Origin: Solirubrobacteraceae bacterium
GTDB taxonomy: Bacteria; Actinomycetota; Thermoleophilia; Solirubrobacterales; Solirubrobacteraceae
Direction of reading: 5' to 3'
Assembly: GCA_016462625.1 (NCBI GenBank)
Contig: JAEMSV010000136.1
Span: 1 to 8,633 of the forward strand
Length of the DNA: 8,633 nt
The notes beneath the pieces are model-generated. The model saw only the letters and a list, made by a program, of their open reading frames with translations. It was not told the DNA's origin and ran no database searches. Shown here one piece after another: positions 1-6,707 of the stretch. Position 1 is the stretch's first letter; each line of letters begins with the position of its first letter. The position numbers were made by a program, and so were the translations under genes.

Positions 1-86
1 ACGACGTAGCCCTCGAGCTCGAGCAGCATCCGCGCGGTCGCACGGAAGCTCGGATGGTCATCGACGATGAGGACGGTGGTCGCCAC
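1..86 (-). CDS. Response regulator, N-terminal fragment (receiver domain)
   Basis: Only the first 28 codons are in the window; the rest lies beyond base 1. The translation from a GTG at 86-84 contains VLIVDDHPSFR followed by TARMLLELEGY. This is the beta1-alpha1 start of a CheY-like receiver domain, with the paired acidic residues (DD) that help bind magnesium. The phospho-accepting aspartate and the output domain are not visible. The DDHPSFR wording is typical of NarL/LuxR-type regulators, but that class is inference. The gene follows rpe on the same strand after 69 nt, so it may be the last gene of the operon or have its own promoter. I see no Shine-Dalgarno sequence before the GTG. The frame is open further upstream, so the exact start is uncertain; the GTG is chosen because receiver domains usually begin a few residues before the first beta strand. 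Confidence 0.82.
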   Translation of the reverse strand, partial: MATTVLIVDDHPSFRATARMLLELEGYV

Positions 87-99
87 ACGGTCATTGTGC

Positions 100-125
100 C
101 CGGTACGCAGGGCGAAACCGGTACG
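100..125. repeat. 8-bp direct repeat upstream of the response regulator
   Basis: CCGGTACG occurs at 100-107 and again at 118-125, so the two copies are 18 bp apart start to start. A hyphenated palindrome, GGGTAACCC, follows at 125-133. These lie in the 69-nt gap between the rpe stop and the response regulator start. They could be tandem half-sites for a regulator of the downstream gene. Short GC-rich repeats also arise by chance, and no clear -35/-10 pair accompanies them. Confidence 0.25.
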
Positions 126-155
126 GGTAACCCCCGAAAGTGGTCCGCTGCGCGA

Positions 156-824
156 TCAGACGCCGGCAGCGGCGGCGATCGACTGGTAGGCCGCGCCCGG
201 ATCGTCCGCGCCGAACACGGCAGAACCGGCGACGAGCCACCTGGCGCCCGCCTCGGTGCACAACGGCGCGGTGTCGACGTCCACGCCGCCGTCGACCTGG
301 ATCGCGGTGTCGGGCCCGAGGATCTCCCGGACCGCCTTGACCTTCTGAAGCGTCGACGGGATCAGCGATTGGCCGCCCCAGCCCGGGTTCACGGTCATGA
401 CCAGCGCGAGGTCGAGCAGATCGGCGACCTCACCGAACACCGCTGGCGATGTCGCCGGGCACACGGCAAGCCCCGCGCGGCAGTCCGCCTCCCGGATCTG
501 GTGCAGGACGCGATGCGCGTGCGGCGTCGCCTCCGCGTGGAAGGTGATGCCGTCGGCCCCGGCGCGGGCGAACTCCTCGATCTGGCGGTCGGGGTTCTCG
601 ATCATCAGGTGGACGTCGAGGTAGACGTTCTCGGGCAGCGCGTCGCGCAGGGCGCTGAGGACGACCGGGCCGACCGTGATCGGCGGCACGAATGCACCGT
701 CCATCACATCGAAGTGGATGACCTGGGCGCCGGCGTCGACGACGTGCTTGACCTCGACGGCCAGGTTGGAGAGATCGGCCGAGAGGATCGACGGCGCGAT
801 GTGGCAGTGCTTGAGGGGACTCAT
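156..824 (-). CDS. rpe: Ribulose-phosphate 3-epimerase
   Basis: This cytosolic enzyme interconverts ribulose 5-phosphate and xylulose 5-phosphate in the pentose phosphate pathway. The 222 residues match the usual family length and form one TIM barrel. Visible signatures are APSILSAD (10-17), VIHFDVMDG (35-43), LDVHLM (69-74), TVNPGWGGQ (144-152) and VDGG (177-180). The metal-binding and acid/base residues expected for the family are H37, D39, H72 and D178, and all are present. The usual NPGTP phosphate-loop segment reads CPATSP here, a modest variation. The ATG overlaps the stop of the zinc-ribbon gene as ATGA, and GGGAG stands just 2 nt before it. Translational coupling is therefore likely, and this gene belongs to the priA-to-rpe operon. 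Confidence 0.97.
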   Translation of the reverse strand: MSPLKHCHIAPSILSADLSNLAVEVKHVVDAGAQVIHFDVMDGAFVPPITVGPVVLSALRDALPENVYLDVHLMIENPDRQIEEFARAGADGITFHAEATPHAHRVLHQIREADCRAGLAVCPATSPAVFGEVADLLDLALVMTVNPGWGGQSLIPSTLQKVKAVREILGPDTAIQVDGGVDVDTAPLCTEAGARWLVAGSAVFGADDPGAAYQSIAAAAGV

Positions 825-1060
825 ATCTCCCGGAGCATGGAGCCCTTGCAGCTGTTGCAGATCATCGTCGCGGAGGACGACATGCGCACGATGGTCCCGT
901 GCTCACCGCAGGTCGGGCAGACGGACACGAGCTCGAAGCGATGCAGGCAGTTCACGCAGCGGAACCGGCCGGGCAGGTTCGCCGGGCGCAGCCACGGCTC
1001 GCGGCAGTTCGGGCACACGGGCCGGTCGGGGAGAGCTTGGCTGGACTCCACGTCACTCAC
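821..1060 (-). CDS. Small tandem zinc-ribbon protein of unknown function
   Basis: This is a 79-residue protein read from a GTG at 1060-1058. It has four CxxC knuckles: C16/C19, C35/C38, C48/C51 and C68/C71. These pair naturally as two consecutive four-cysteine zinc ribbons separated by nine residues (39-47). There is no signal peptide or membrane segment, so it should be cytosolic. I do not recognise a named family. Zinc ribbons of this kind usually bind nucleic acid or a protein partner. Its place between rsmB and rpe hints at a link to ribosome or RNA work, but that is inference. The stop overlaps the rpe start (ATGA) and its GTG overlaps the stop of an 11-codon mini-ORF. An alternative in-frame ATG at 1111-1109 would add 17 residues and overlap the rsmB end. 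No good Shine-Dalgarno sequence decides between the two starts. Confidence 0.85.
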   Translation of the reverse strand: MSDVESSQALPDRPVCPNCREPWLRPANLPGRFRCVNCLHRFELVSVCPTCGEHGTIVRMSSSATMICNSCKGSMLREI

Positions 1061-1092
1061 AGTCGCAGATTGACCGGATCGGGCGCAGTCAT
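1057..1092 (-). CDS. Possible 11-codon coupling ORF between rsmB and the zinc-ribbon gene
   Basis: A mini-ORF encoding MTAPDPVNLRL fills the gap exactly. Its ATG overlaps the rsmB stop as ATGA (1092-1089) and its TGA overlaps the zinc-ribbon GTG as GTGA (1060-1057). A ribosome ending rsmB could reinitiate here and be delivered to the zinc-ribbon start, which lacks its own Shine-Dalgarno sequence. There is no evidence that the peptide itself has a role, and such an arrangement can occur by chance in GC-rich DNA. Confidence 0.3.
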   Translation of the reverse strand: MTAPDPVNLRL

Positions 1093-2336
1093 GCCCCGAG
1101 GGTCGCGACATGGAAGCCGTCCGTCGCGTCGGTGTCGGGGGCGAAGGTCCGGGCGGCGACGAGCGGCAGCGGGCTGCTCGCCACGACGTCCTCGTTCTCG
1201 GTCCGCAGCAGCGTGCACGTGGAGTAGACGATGCGCCCGCCGGGCTTGACCAGCGCCTCGGCCGCACGCAGGAGCGCCCGCTGGTGCTCGGCCATGCGCG
1301 CCGTCCGCTCCGGGCTCGCGCGCCAGCGGATGTCGGGGTGTCCCTGCACCGTGCCCAGGCCAGAGCAGGGCGGGTCGAGCAGCACGCGGTCGAAGCGCTC
1401 CGTGCGTGGGCGGGTCTCGGCCTCCCCGACCTCGACGCGCACGATGCCGGCGCGCATGCGCTGCGCGGTCTGCGCGAGCGCCCGGGCGCGCCCGGCGTGC
1501 CGCTCGACGGCGACGACCCGGCCCTCGTCGCCCATCAGGGCGGCGAGGTGCGTCGTCTTGCCCCCGGGGGCGGCGCAGAGGTCGAGGATCTGCTCGCCGG
1601 GCTGCGGGTCGACGGCATGCGCGACGTGCATCGCGGCGCGCGACTGCGGCATGAACGCACCCTCTGCCCACAGCGGGTGCCCGTGCGCGTCGAAGCCCTG
1701 CTCGACGATGACGCCCTCCGGAAGGTCCGTCGCCTCGTGCCAGGGGACGCCGAGCTTCGCGGCGATCGTCGCGCGGTCCCCGACGAGCGTGTTCACCCGC
1801 ACCGCGAGCTCAGCTGGCTTGTTGCCCGCGGCCATGAGCCCGCGCGCCCGCTCGGGGCCCAGCTCCTCGAACCACCGCTCGGCGAGCCAGCGCGGGTAGG
1901 AGTGTCGCACCGCCGCGCCCGCGGCCGTGGCGTCGGACGGGAGCTCGGGCGTCTCGCGCTGGGCCCGGCGCAGCACGGCGTTGACGAGCTTGAACCCGCC
2001 ACCGCCGCCCGCCTGCTTGGCGAGCTCGACGGAGGTGTCGACGGCCGCGTGATCGGCGATCCCGTCCATGAACAGCAGCTGGTAGAGCCCGAGTCGCAGG
2101 GCGGCGACGACGGACGGGTCGAGCTCACCCGGCGGCCGCGCCAGCTGGGCGATGATCCAGTCGAGGGACCCGCGGCGCTGAACCGTCCCGAAGGCCAGGC
2201 GCATGGCCAGTGCCCGCTCGCGCGGGTCCAGCCCCTCGGCCTCCCCGTGGAGCGCCCGGTCGGCGTAGGCGCCCTGCTCGAAGACACGGCGGACCACGGC
2301 GAAGGCGGCGCGGCGCGCCGGAGTGACGGTGCTCAT
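1089..2336 (-). CDS. rsmB: 16S rRNA (cytosine-967 C5) methyltransferase RsmB
   Basis: RsmB uses S-adenosylmethionine to methylate C967 of 16S rRNA. The 415 residues carry the family's two-part build. An N-terminal NusB-like helical RNA-binding domain (about 5-130) contains LAFGTVQRR and FKLVNAVLRR. A Rossmann methyltransferase domain (about 165-415) follows. The SAM loop is LDLCAAPGGKT (251-261). The two cysteines of the m5C mechanism are in DPPCSGLG (C324) and YSTCTL (C374, the expected nucleophile). The ATG directly abuts the fmt stop (TAGATG), and GAGG lies 5 nt upstream of it at 2342-2345. The end overlaps the mini-ORF start. No key residue is missing. Confidence 0.97.
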   Translation of the reverse strand: MSTVTPARRAAFAVVRRVFEQGAYADRALHGEAEGLDPRERALAMRLAFGTVQRRGSLDWIIAQLARPPGELDPSVVAALRLGLYQLLFMDGIADHAAVDTSVELAKQAGGGGGFKLVNAVLRRAQRETPELPSDATAAGAAVRHSYPRWLAERWFEELGPERARGLMAAGNKPAELAVRVNTLVGDRATIAAKLGVPWHEATDLPEGVIVEQGFDAHGHPLWAEGAFMPQSRAAMHVAHAVDPQPGEQILDLCAAPGGKTTHLAALMGDEGRVVAVERHAGRARALAQTAQRMRAGIVRVEVGEAETRPRTERFDRVLLDPPCSGLGTVQGHPDIRWRASPERTARMAEHQRALLRAAEALVKPGGRIVYSTCTLLRTENEDVVASSPLPLVAARTFAPDTDATDGFHVATLGA

Positions 2337-3221
2337 CTACGCCTCGGGGATGTCGTGGCCGCGCACGTAGCTCGCGGCGTCCATCGGGCGCTTGCCCGGC
2401 GGTTGGATCTCCAGCAGCTCGAGGCCGCCGGCGAACAGGCGTCCATCGCGGGCGCGCAGGCCCTCGCCGCCCGGCGCGTCGCCGTCGGCACGCGCGCGCA
2501 GGACGCCGAGCATGTCGCCGCTCGGCAACGGCAGCCGGGCGCCGATGTGCGGGCTGAGCGCGCGAACCGTGCGCTCGGCGGCCAGCGGGTCGGCGTACGG
2601 ATCGATCGTCCGGTCCTCGGCGGTGATCTTCTCCGCGTAGGTCACGCCGTCCTCGGTCTGCTCGACGGGCTCGGGGCCGCGGTCGAGGACGTCCAGCAGC
2701 AGATCGCCCGCCAGCTCCTCGAGCCGTGGGGCGAGCGTGCCGTACGTGTCGTCCGGGGCGATCGGCTCTTCGGCGACCGCATAGACGGGGCCACTGTCGA
2801 GCCCCGCCGTGACGCGCATGATCGCGACGCCCGTGCGTTCGTCACCGGCCATCATCGCCCGCTCGACAGGCGCGGCGCCGCGCCAGCGCGGCAGCAGCGA
2901 GGGATGGACGTTGACCAGCTCGAAGTCGGAGAGCAGCGGCTCCTTCAACAGGGCGCCAAACGCGCAGACGATGACGGCCGTCGGGGCCTCAGCCGCGATC
3001 TGCGCCACCGCGTCGGGGGCGTTGACGTCGTCGGGCTGCGCGAGCGCGATCCCGAGCGCGCGCGCCGTGTCGGCGACCGGCGGGGACTGCAGCTTGCGAC
3101 CTCGCCCCTTCGGGCGGTCGGGCCGGGTGACCACGAGGGACGGGCGGTGGGCCGCCGAGCCCGCCAGCCGGTCGAGGACCGCCGCGGCGAACTCGGACGT
3201 GCCGAGGTAGACGGTCGGCAC
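2337..3221 (-). CDS. fmt: Methionyl-tRNA formyltransferase
   Basis: Fmt transfers a formyl group from 10-formyl-tetrahydrofolate to Met-tRNA(fMet), making the initiator tRNA for bacterial translation. The protein has 294 residues, slightly short of the usual 310 or so. The N-terminal formyltransferase fold opens with VYLGTSEFAAAVL (4-16). The core motif is VNVHPSLLPRWRGAAP (103-118), followed by GLDSG (140-144). The catalytic triad expected for the family is N104, H106 and D142, all present. The C-terminal tRNA-binding domain (about 200-294) includes AEKIT and SPHIGARL. The GTG start at 3221 is chosen because it lies 2 nt after the def stop and gives the canonical short lead into the first beta strand. 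The open frame continues back into def without family similarity. Pairing with def is the standard arrangement for the formyl cycle. Confidence 0.96.
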   Translation of the reverse strand: MPTVYLGTSEFAAAVLDRLAGSAAHRPSLVVTRPDRPKGRGRKLQSPPVADTARALGIALAQPDDVNAPDAVAQIAAEAPTAVIVCAFGALLKEPLLSDFELVNVHPSLLPRWRGAAPVERAMMAGDERTGVAIMRVTAGLDSGPVYAVAEEPIAPDDTYGTLAPRLEELAGDLLLDVLDRGPEPVEQTEDGVTYAEKITAEDRTIDPYADPLAAERTVRALSPHIGARLPLPSGDMLGVLRARADGDAPGGEGLRARDGRLFAGGLELLEIQPPGKRPMDAASYVRGHDIPEA

Positions 3222-3223
3222 TA

Positions 3224-3814
3224 CTACGCCGCGCCGGCGCGTTCTCGGTCGCGCATCGCGCGCATCGCGGCCTTGCGCTGATCCTTGCTCGTCCGGTCCA
3301 GGATCAGGACCCCGTCGAGGTGATCCATCTCGTGCTGGATGACCCGGGCCTCCAGCCCGCTGGCCTCGACGCGCACGACGTCCCCGTGCTCGTCGACGCC
3401 GCCGATCCGGACGTGCACCGGGCGCTCGACGTCCACCTGGATCCCGGGGATGCTCAGGCAGCCCTCCTCGCCCAGCTCGGTCTCGTCGCCGGTCCACTCC
3501 AGCTCGGGGTTGATGACCGCGATGATCGGGCTGTCCGGCTCCACGCGGTAGACGAAGAGCCGGTGCGAAATGCCGACCTGCGGGGCGGCCAGCCCGACGC
3601 CGAGCGCGTCGTGCATGAGCTGGCCCATCCAGCGGATCTCCTCGCGCAGCTCGCCGTCGAAGCCGTCGACCGGGCGCGCGACGCTGCGCAGCACCGGGTC
3701 GCCCATGCGCACGATGCGGCTCATCGCGGCCTCGCGGCGCGCGACGACCTCGGGGTCGAGCTGGCGCTCTTCGTCCTCGTCCTCGTAGTCGTCGATCTCG
3801 GGCTCGTGCGCCAT
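3224..3814 (-). CDS. def: Peptide deformylase with acidic N-terminal extension
   Basis: Deformylase removes the N-formyl group from nascent proteins at the ribosome exit. From the ATG at 3814 the product has 196 residues. All three family motifs are intact: GVGLAAPQ (72-79), EEGCLS (116-121) and HEMDH (161-165). C119, H161 and H165 should bind the metal and E162 should be the general base. Residues 1-30 form an unusually acidic leader containing EIDDYEDEDEE, ahead of the normal family start at MSRIVRMGDPVLR. The long start is favoured by the 11-nt distance from the permease stop, but it has no Shine-Dalgarno sequence. The internal ATG at 3724 has GAGG 5 nt upstream and would give 166 residues. 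The function is certain; the exact N-terminus is not. The gene lies 2 nt before fmt, its functional partner. Confidence 0.95.
   Translation of the reverse strand: MAHEPEIDDYEDEDEERQLDPEVVARREAAMSRIVRMGDPVLRSVARPVDGFDGELREEIRWMGQLMHDALGVGLAAPQVGISHRLFVYRVEPDSPIIAVINPELEWTGDETELGEEGCLSIPGIQVDVERPVHVRIGGVDEHGDVVRVEASGLEARVIQHEMDHLDGVLILDRTSKDQRKAAMRAMRDRERAGAA
3730..3733 (-). promoter_or_regulatory. Shine-Dalgarno-like GAGG before an internal def ATG
   Basis: On the minus strand GAGG stands 5 nt before the ATG at 3724-3722, codon 31 of the long def reading. It would support translation starting at MSRIVRMGDP, the position where most deformylases begin. The long start at 3814 has no such element. 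Since GAGG is a common tetramer in this GC-rich sequence, the evidence is suggestive only. Confidence 0.3.
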
Positions 3815-3825
3815 GGCGGACAAGT

Positions 3826-4578
3826 CTAGAACGCGAGCAGTCGGACGATCGCGACGATGCCGACCACCACGATCACTGCGCGCAGAGCGGTCGGGGAGAG
3901 CTGCTTTCCGTAGCGCGCACCGAGCTGCGCGCCCACGATTGCGCCGACCGCGATCAGCCCCGCAGGCAGCCATTCCACGTCGACCGCGATGATGAAGACG
4001 ATCGCCGCGACGCCGTTGACGATCCCCGCCAGGACGTTCTTGAAGGCGTTGACGGTCTGCAGGTCGTCGGCCAGCGAAATGCTCAGCAGCGCCATGAGGA
4101 GGATCCCCTGGGCCGCACCGAAGTACCCGCCGTAGATGCCCGCGACGAACACGCCCGCGAGCAGCGCCGGGCCGCCGTGTTCGGTCGGCGGGCGGCGCTT
4201 GGCCAGCCAGGGGCCGATCCGGGGCTGCAGGATGATCAGCACCAGCGCGATGACGATGAAGACCGGCACGATGGTCTCGAACGCCTCCGGCGGCAGCGCG
4301 AAGAGCAGAATCGCGCCGGTAATTCCGCCGAACAGCGAAGCGACCCCGAGCCGACCGACCCGGCGCCACTTCCCCTCGAGCTCCTGCCGATAGCCGATCA
4401 CGCCCGAGACCGAGCCCGGGACGAGCCCGATGTTGTTCGCGACGTTCGCGGCGATCGGCGGGTAGCCGACCGACAGCAGCACGGGGAACGTCACGAGCGT
4501 GCCGCTGCCGACGACGGTGTTGATCATTCCCGCCCCCGCTCCCGCGAGGACGACGGCGATCATCTCGAGCAGGGTCAT
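3826..4578 (-). CDS. TauE/SafE-family membrane permease
   Basis: This 250-residue integral membrane protein has about eight hydrophobic segments, roughly at 7-27, 40-62, 77-95, 101-118, 137-155, 158-170, 183-200 and 203-249, the last probably two helices. The two halves show the family's repeated glycine-rich motifs: VVGSGTLVTFPVLL (22-35), and GIYGGYFGAAQGILLM (147-162) followed by NAFKN (177-181). The TauE/SafE (DUF81) family includes proposed exporters of sulfite, sulfoacetate and related anions. The substrate here cannot be read from sequence, and no sulfur-metabolism gene is nearby. The ATG overlaps the priA stop as ATGA, so translation is probably coupled to priA. The stop lies 11 nt before def. 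A permease inside a replication/translation cluster is odd functionally and may simply share constitutive expression. Confidence 0.93.
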   Translation of the reverse strand: MTLLEMIAVVLAGAGAGMINTVVGSGTLVTFPVLLSVGYPPIAANVANNIGLVPGSVSGVIGYRQELEGKWRRVGRLGVASLFGGITGAILLFALPPEAFETIVPVFIVIALVLIILQPRIGPWLAKRRPPTEHGGPALLAGVFVAGIYGGYFGAAQGILLMALLSISLADDLQTVNAFKNVLAGIVNGVAAIVFIIAVDVEWLPAGLIAVGAIVGAQLGARYGKQLSPTALRAVIVVVGIVAIVRLLAF

Positions 4579-6659
4579 TGGGGATCCACGTCCACGCTGA
4601 AGGAGACGACGCCCTTGTGGGGCTTGACGCCCGCGGTCGCGTCGACGGCCGCGCCGCACGCGTGGACGGCGGGCATGCGGTCGGTCGCCTTGACCATGAG
4701 CTGCGCGCGCTCGCGCTCGCGCAGGCGGAACAGCGGCGCGGGGCCGAGGATCTGCGTCCCGGATGCCGGCCGCAGCCGCTCCGCCAGCTCGGTGGCCGCC
4801 GCGAGCGCCGGAGCCTGCTCCACCGACGAGCACACGATCCGGATCAGCGCCGAGAACGGCGGGTAGCGCAGCATCTCCCGCCGGGCGAGCTCGCCGGCGA
4901 GGAAGCCATCGGCGTCGTGGCGGGTGGCGGCGTCGATCGAAGGCGCGTCGGGCGCCAGCGTCTGCACGAGCACCCGTCCCCCCTGCTCGCCCCGGCCCGC
5001 GCGCCCGGCGAGCTGTGCGACGAGCGCGAACGTCCGCTCCTCGGCGCGGAAGTCGGGGAACCGCAGCGTGGCGTCGGCATCGACGACGACGGCCAGGGTG
5101 ACGTCGGGGAAGTCGTGCCCCTTGGCGACCATCTGCGTGCCCACGAGCACGCCGCGATCGGCCTGCTCGAACGCACGCAGCGCCCGGGCCGGGTTCTTCA
5201 CGTCGGCGTCGAGGCGGAAGGTCGGCAGCCCGAGCTGGGCGAGGTCGTGCTCGAGGCGCTCCGTCCCCGCCCCGTGCCGCGTCACGCTCACCGATCCGCA
5301 CTCCGGGCACTGCTCGGCGATCCGCTCACGGTGGCCGCAGTGGTGGCAGGCAAGATGGTGCGCGGCGCGATGCAGCACGAGCGCGACGTCGCAGTTCGGG
5401 CACATCCACGCATGCCCGCAGGTCCGGCAGTCCATGAAGTTCGACCAGCCGCGGCGGTTCAGCAGCACGATGGACTTCTGCGAGGCCGCGAGGGCGTCGA
5501 CGGTGTCGGGATGCAGCGGGGTGTCGGTGCCGCGCATGTCGATCGTCTTGACGGGCGGCGGGTGCTGGCCGTCGACCCGCCGGGTCAGGCGGATGCGCTC
5601 GAGCGCGCGGTAGCTCTCGGGCCGCGGAGTCGCGCTGCCACACAGCAGGAGTGCTCCCGCGTCCTGCGCGCGCTTGGCGGCGACGCGCCGGGCGTCGTAC
5701 CGCGGGTCGCCCTCGTGCTTGTAGGACGGGTCGTGCTCCTCGTCGACGACGATCAGCCCGACGTCGCGCAGGGGGGCGAACACCGCGCTGCGCGGACCGA
5801 CGCAGACCTTCGCCTCGCCGTGTCTGAGCCGGTGCCACTCGTCGCGGCGCTCGGCGGCGGTGAGCTTGGAGTGCAGGACCGCGACGGTATCCCCGAAGCG
5901 GTCGGCGAACCGCGTGACGATCTGCGGCGTCAGCGCGATCTCGGGGACGAGGATGATTGCGGTGCGCCCCTGTTTCAGCGTGGCAGCAGCGGCCTGGAGG
6001 TAGACCTCGGTCTTGCCCGAGCCGGTGACGCCCTGGAGCAGGAGCCGCTTGGACGCCTCGGTCGCGATGGCCCCCTCGATCTCCACGAGCGCCTTCGTCT
6101 GCTCGGCCGTGAGCGGCGGCGGGGTGGTGGTCCGCGCGCCGACGGCGTCATGGATCAGCGTCATGCGGTTCGCGCGCTGGTCCAGCGCGACCAGGCCCTT
6201 GCGCTCCAGGCGCCGGAAGGCGCCCAATTCGGTGCCCGCGGGGCGGGGACCGGTCGTGGCCAGGTCATCGAGCAGGGCGCGCTGGGACGCCGTCAGGCGG
6301 TCGTCGTCTGCGGGAGCGCGCTTCAGGGTGGCCCACGCGACCCGGCGGGCCTTCGCCCCGCTCGGCGGCGTGACGAGGGCGAGCGCGCGCGCCTCGGTCG
6401 AGCAGTACTGGTCGGCGATCCACTCGGCGAGCGTGACGAGCTCGGCGGGCACGGACTCCTCGAGGACGCGCCTGGGCGCCACGAGCTTGTCGGCCGGCAC
6501 CTCGGTGGTGTCGCTGAGGCCGACGACGACGCCCGTGAGCTCCTGGTGGCCGAACGGCACCCGGAGCATCGAGCCGACTCCCGCCCCTTCGGGCGCGAGG
6601 TAGTCGAAGGGCCCCCGGAGCGCCCGCGCGGTAGTGAGTGGCTGCACGCGCGCGATCAC
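4575..6659 (-). CDS. priA: Primosomal replication restart helicase PriA
   Basis: PriA recognises abandoned replication forks and D-loops, unwinds the lagging arm and starts primosome assembly. The 694 residues are near the usual length. The N-terminal 3'-DNA-binding domain begins IARVQPLTT and includes FDYLAPEGAGVGSMLRVPFG (18-37). Helicase motifs are GVTGSGKT (Walker A, 210-217), LVPEIALTPQ (237-246), DEEH (Walker B, 306-309), GSATP (341-345), VGTQMVAKGHDFP (506-518) and QLAGRAGRGEQGG (549-561). Eight zinc-binding cysteines lie at 411, 414, 420, 423, 438, 441, 451 and 454. The C-terminal domain follows. The GTG start gives the family's normal first residues. It has no Shine-Dalgarno sequence and lies only 12 nt after a strong hairpin. 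It is first in the tightly spaced run priA-permease-def-fmt-rsmB-zinc ribbon-rpe. All ATPase residues appear present, unlike the degenerate PriA known from many actinobacteria. Confidence 0.96.
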   Translation of the reverse strand: MIARVQPLTTARALRGPFDYLAPEGAGVGSMLRVPFGHQELTGVVVGLSDTTEVPADKLVAPRRVLEESVPAELVTLAEWIADQYCSTEARALALVTPPSGAKARRVAWATLKRAPADDDRLTASQRALLDDLATTGPRPAGTELGAFRRLERKGLVALDQRANRMTLIHDAVGARTTTPPPLTAEQTKALVEIEGAIATEASKRLLLQGVTGSGKTEVYLQAAAATLKQGRTAIILVPEIALTPQIVTRFADRFGDTVAVLHSKLTAAERRDEWHRLRHGEAKVCVGPRSAVFAPLRDVGLIVVDEEHDPSYKHEGDPRYDARRVAAKRAQDAGALLLCGSATPRPESYRALERIRLTRRVDGQHPPPVKTIDMRGTDTPLHPDTVDALAASQKSIVLLNRRGWSNFMDCRTCGHAWMCPNCDVALVLHRAAHHLACHHCGHRERIAEQCPECGSVSVTRHGAGTERLEHDLAQLGLPTFRLDADVKNPARALRAFEQADRGVLVGTQMVAKGHDFPDVTLAVVVDADATLRFPDFRAEERTFALVAQLAGRAGRGEQGGRVLVQTLAPDAPSIDAATRHDADGFLAGELARREMLRYPPFSALIRIVCSSVEQAPALAAATELAERLRPASGTQILGPAPLFRLRERERAQLMVKATDRMPAVHACGAAVDATAGVKPHKGVVSFSVDVDPQ

Positions 6660-6671
6660 GGAGGGCGACGA

Positions 6672-6703
6672 TAGGGCCGGGCGCCGACGGGCGCCCGGCC
6701 CTA
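6672..6703 (-). terminator. Strong hairpin after the FG-GAP gene
   Basis: A perfect 14-bp inverted repeat (arms 6672-6685 and 6690-6703, core AGGGCCGGGCGCC) surrounds a 4-nt GACG loop. It begins 4 nt after the stop of the FG-GAP gene, so it is best read as that gene's transcription terminator. No U-tract follows, which is common for hairpins in GC-rich actinobacteria. It ends 12 nt before the priA start, leaving almost no room for a separate priA promoter. It could therefore also limit readthrough into the housekeeping operon. Confidence 0.75.
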
Positions 6704-6707
6704 ACCC

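Noticed and set aside
54..1073. 339-codon plus-strand open frame opposite rpe and the zinc-ribbon gene
   Set aside because: Antisense shadow; rpe has complete catalytic motifs on the other strand.
1057..1671. 204-codon minus-strand frame overlapping the end of rsmB
   Set aside because: Out-of-frame shadow of rsmB, extremely rich in R and A. Only its last 12 codons, the possible mini-ORF, merit mention.
1110..3281. 723-codon open frame on the plus strand opposite rsmB and fmt
   Set aside because: Antisense shadow of two well-identified genes. The composition is dominated by R, G, A, D and V with no domain motif, as expected opposite GC-rich codons.
3222..3497. N-terminal extension of fmt into def
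   Set aside because: The extra residues are an R/G-rich out-of-frame reading of def. The GTG at 3221 gives the normal family start.
4578..6674. 698-codon open frame on the plus strand opposite priA
   Set aside because: It mirrors priA almost exactly, has low-complexity R/G/A/V-rich content and no motif. The priA reading has every family signature.
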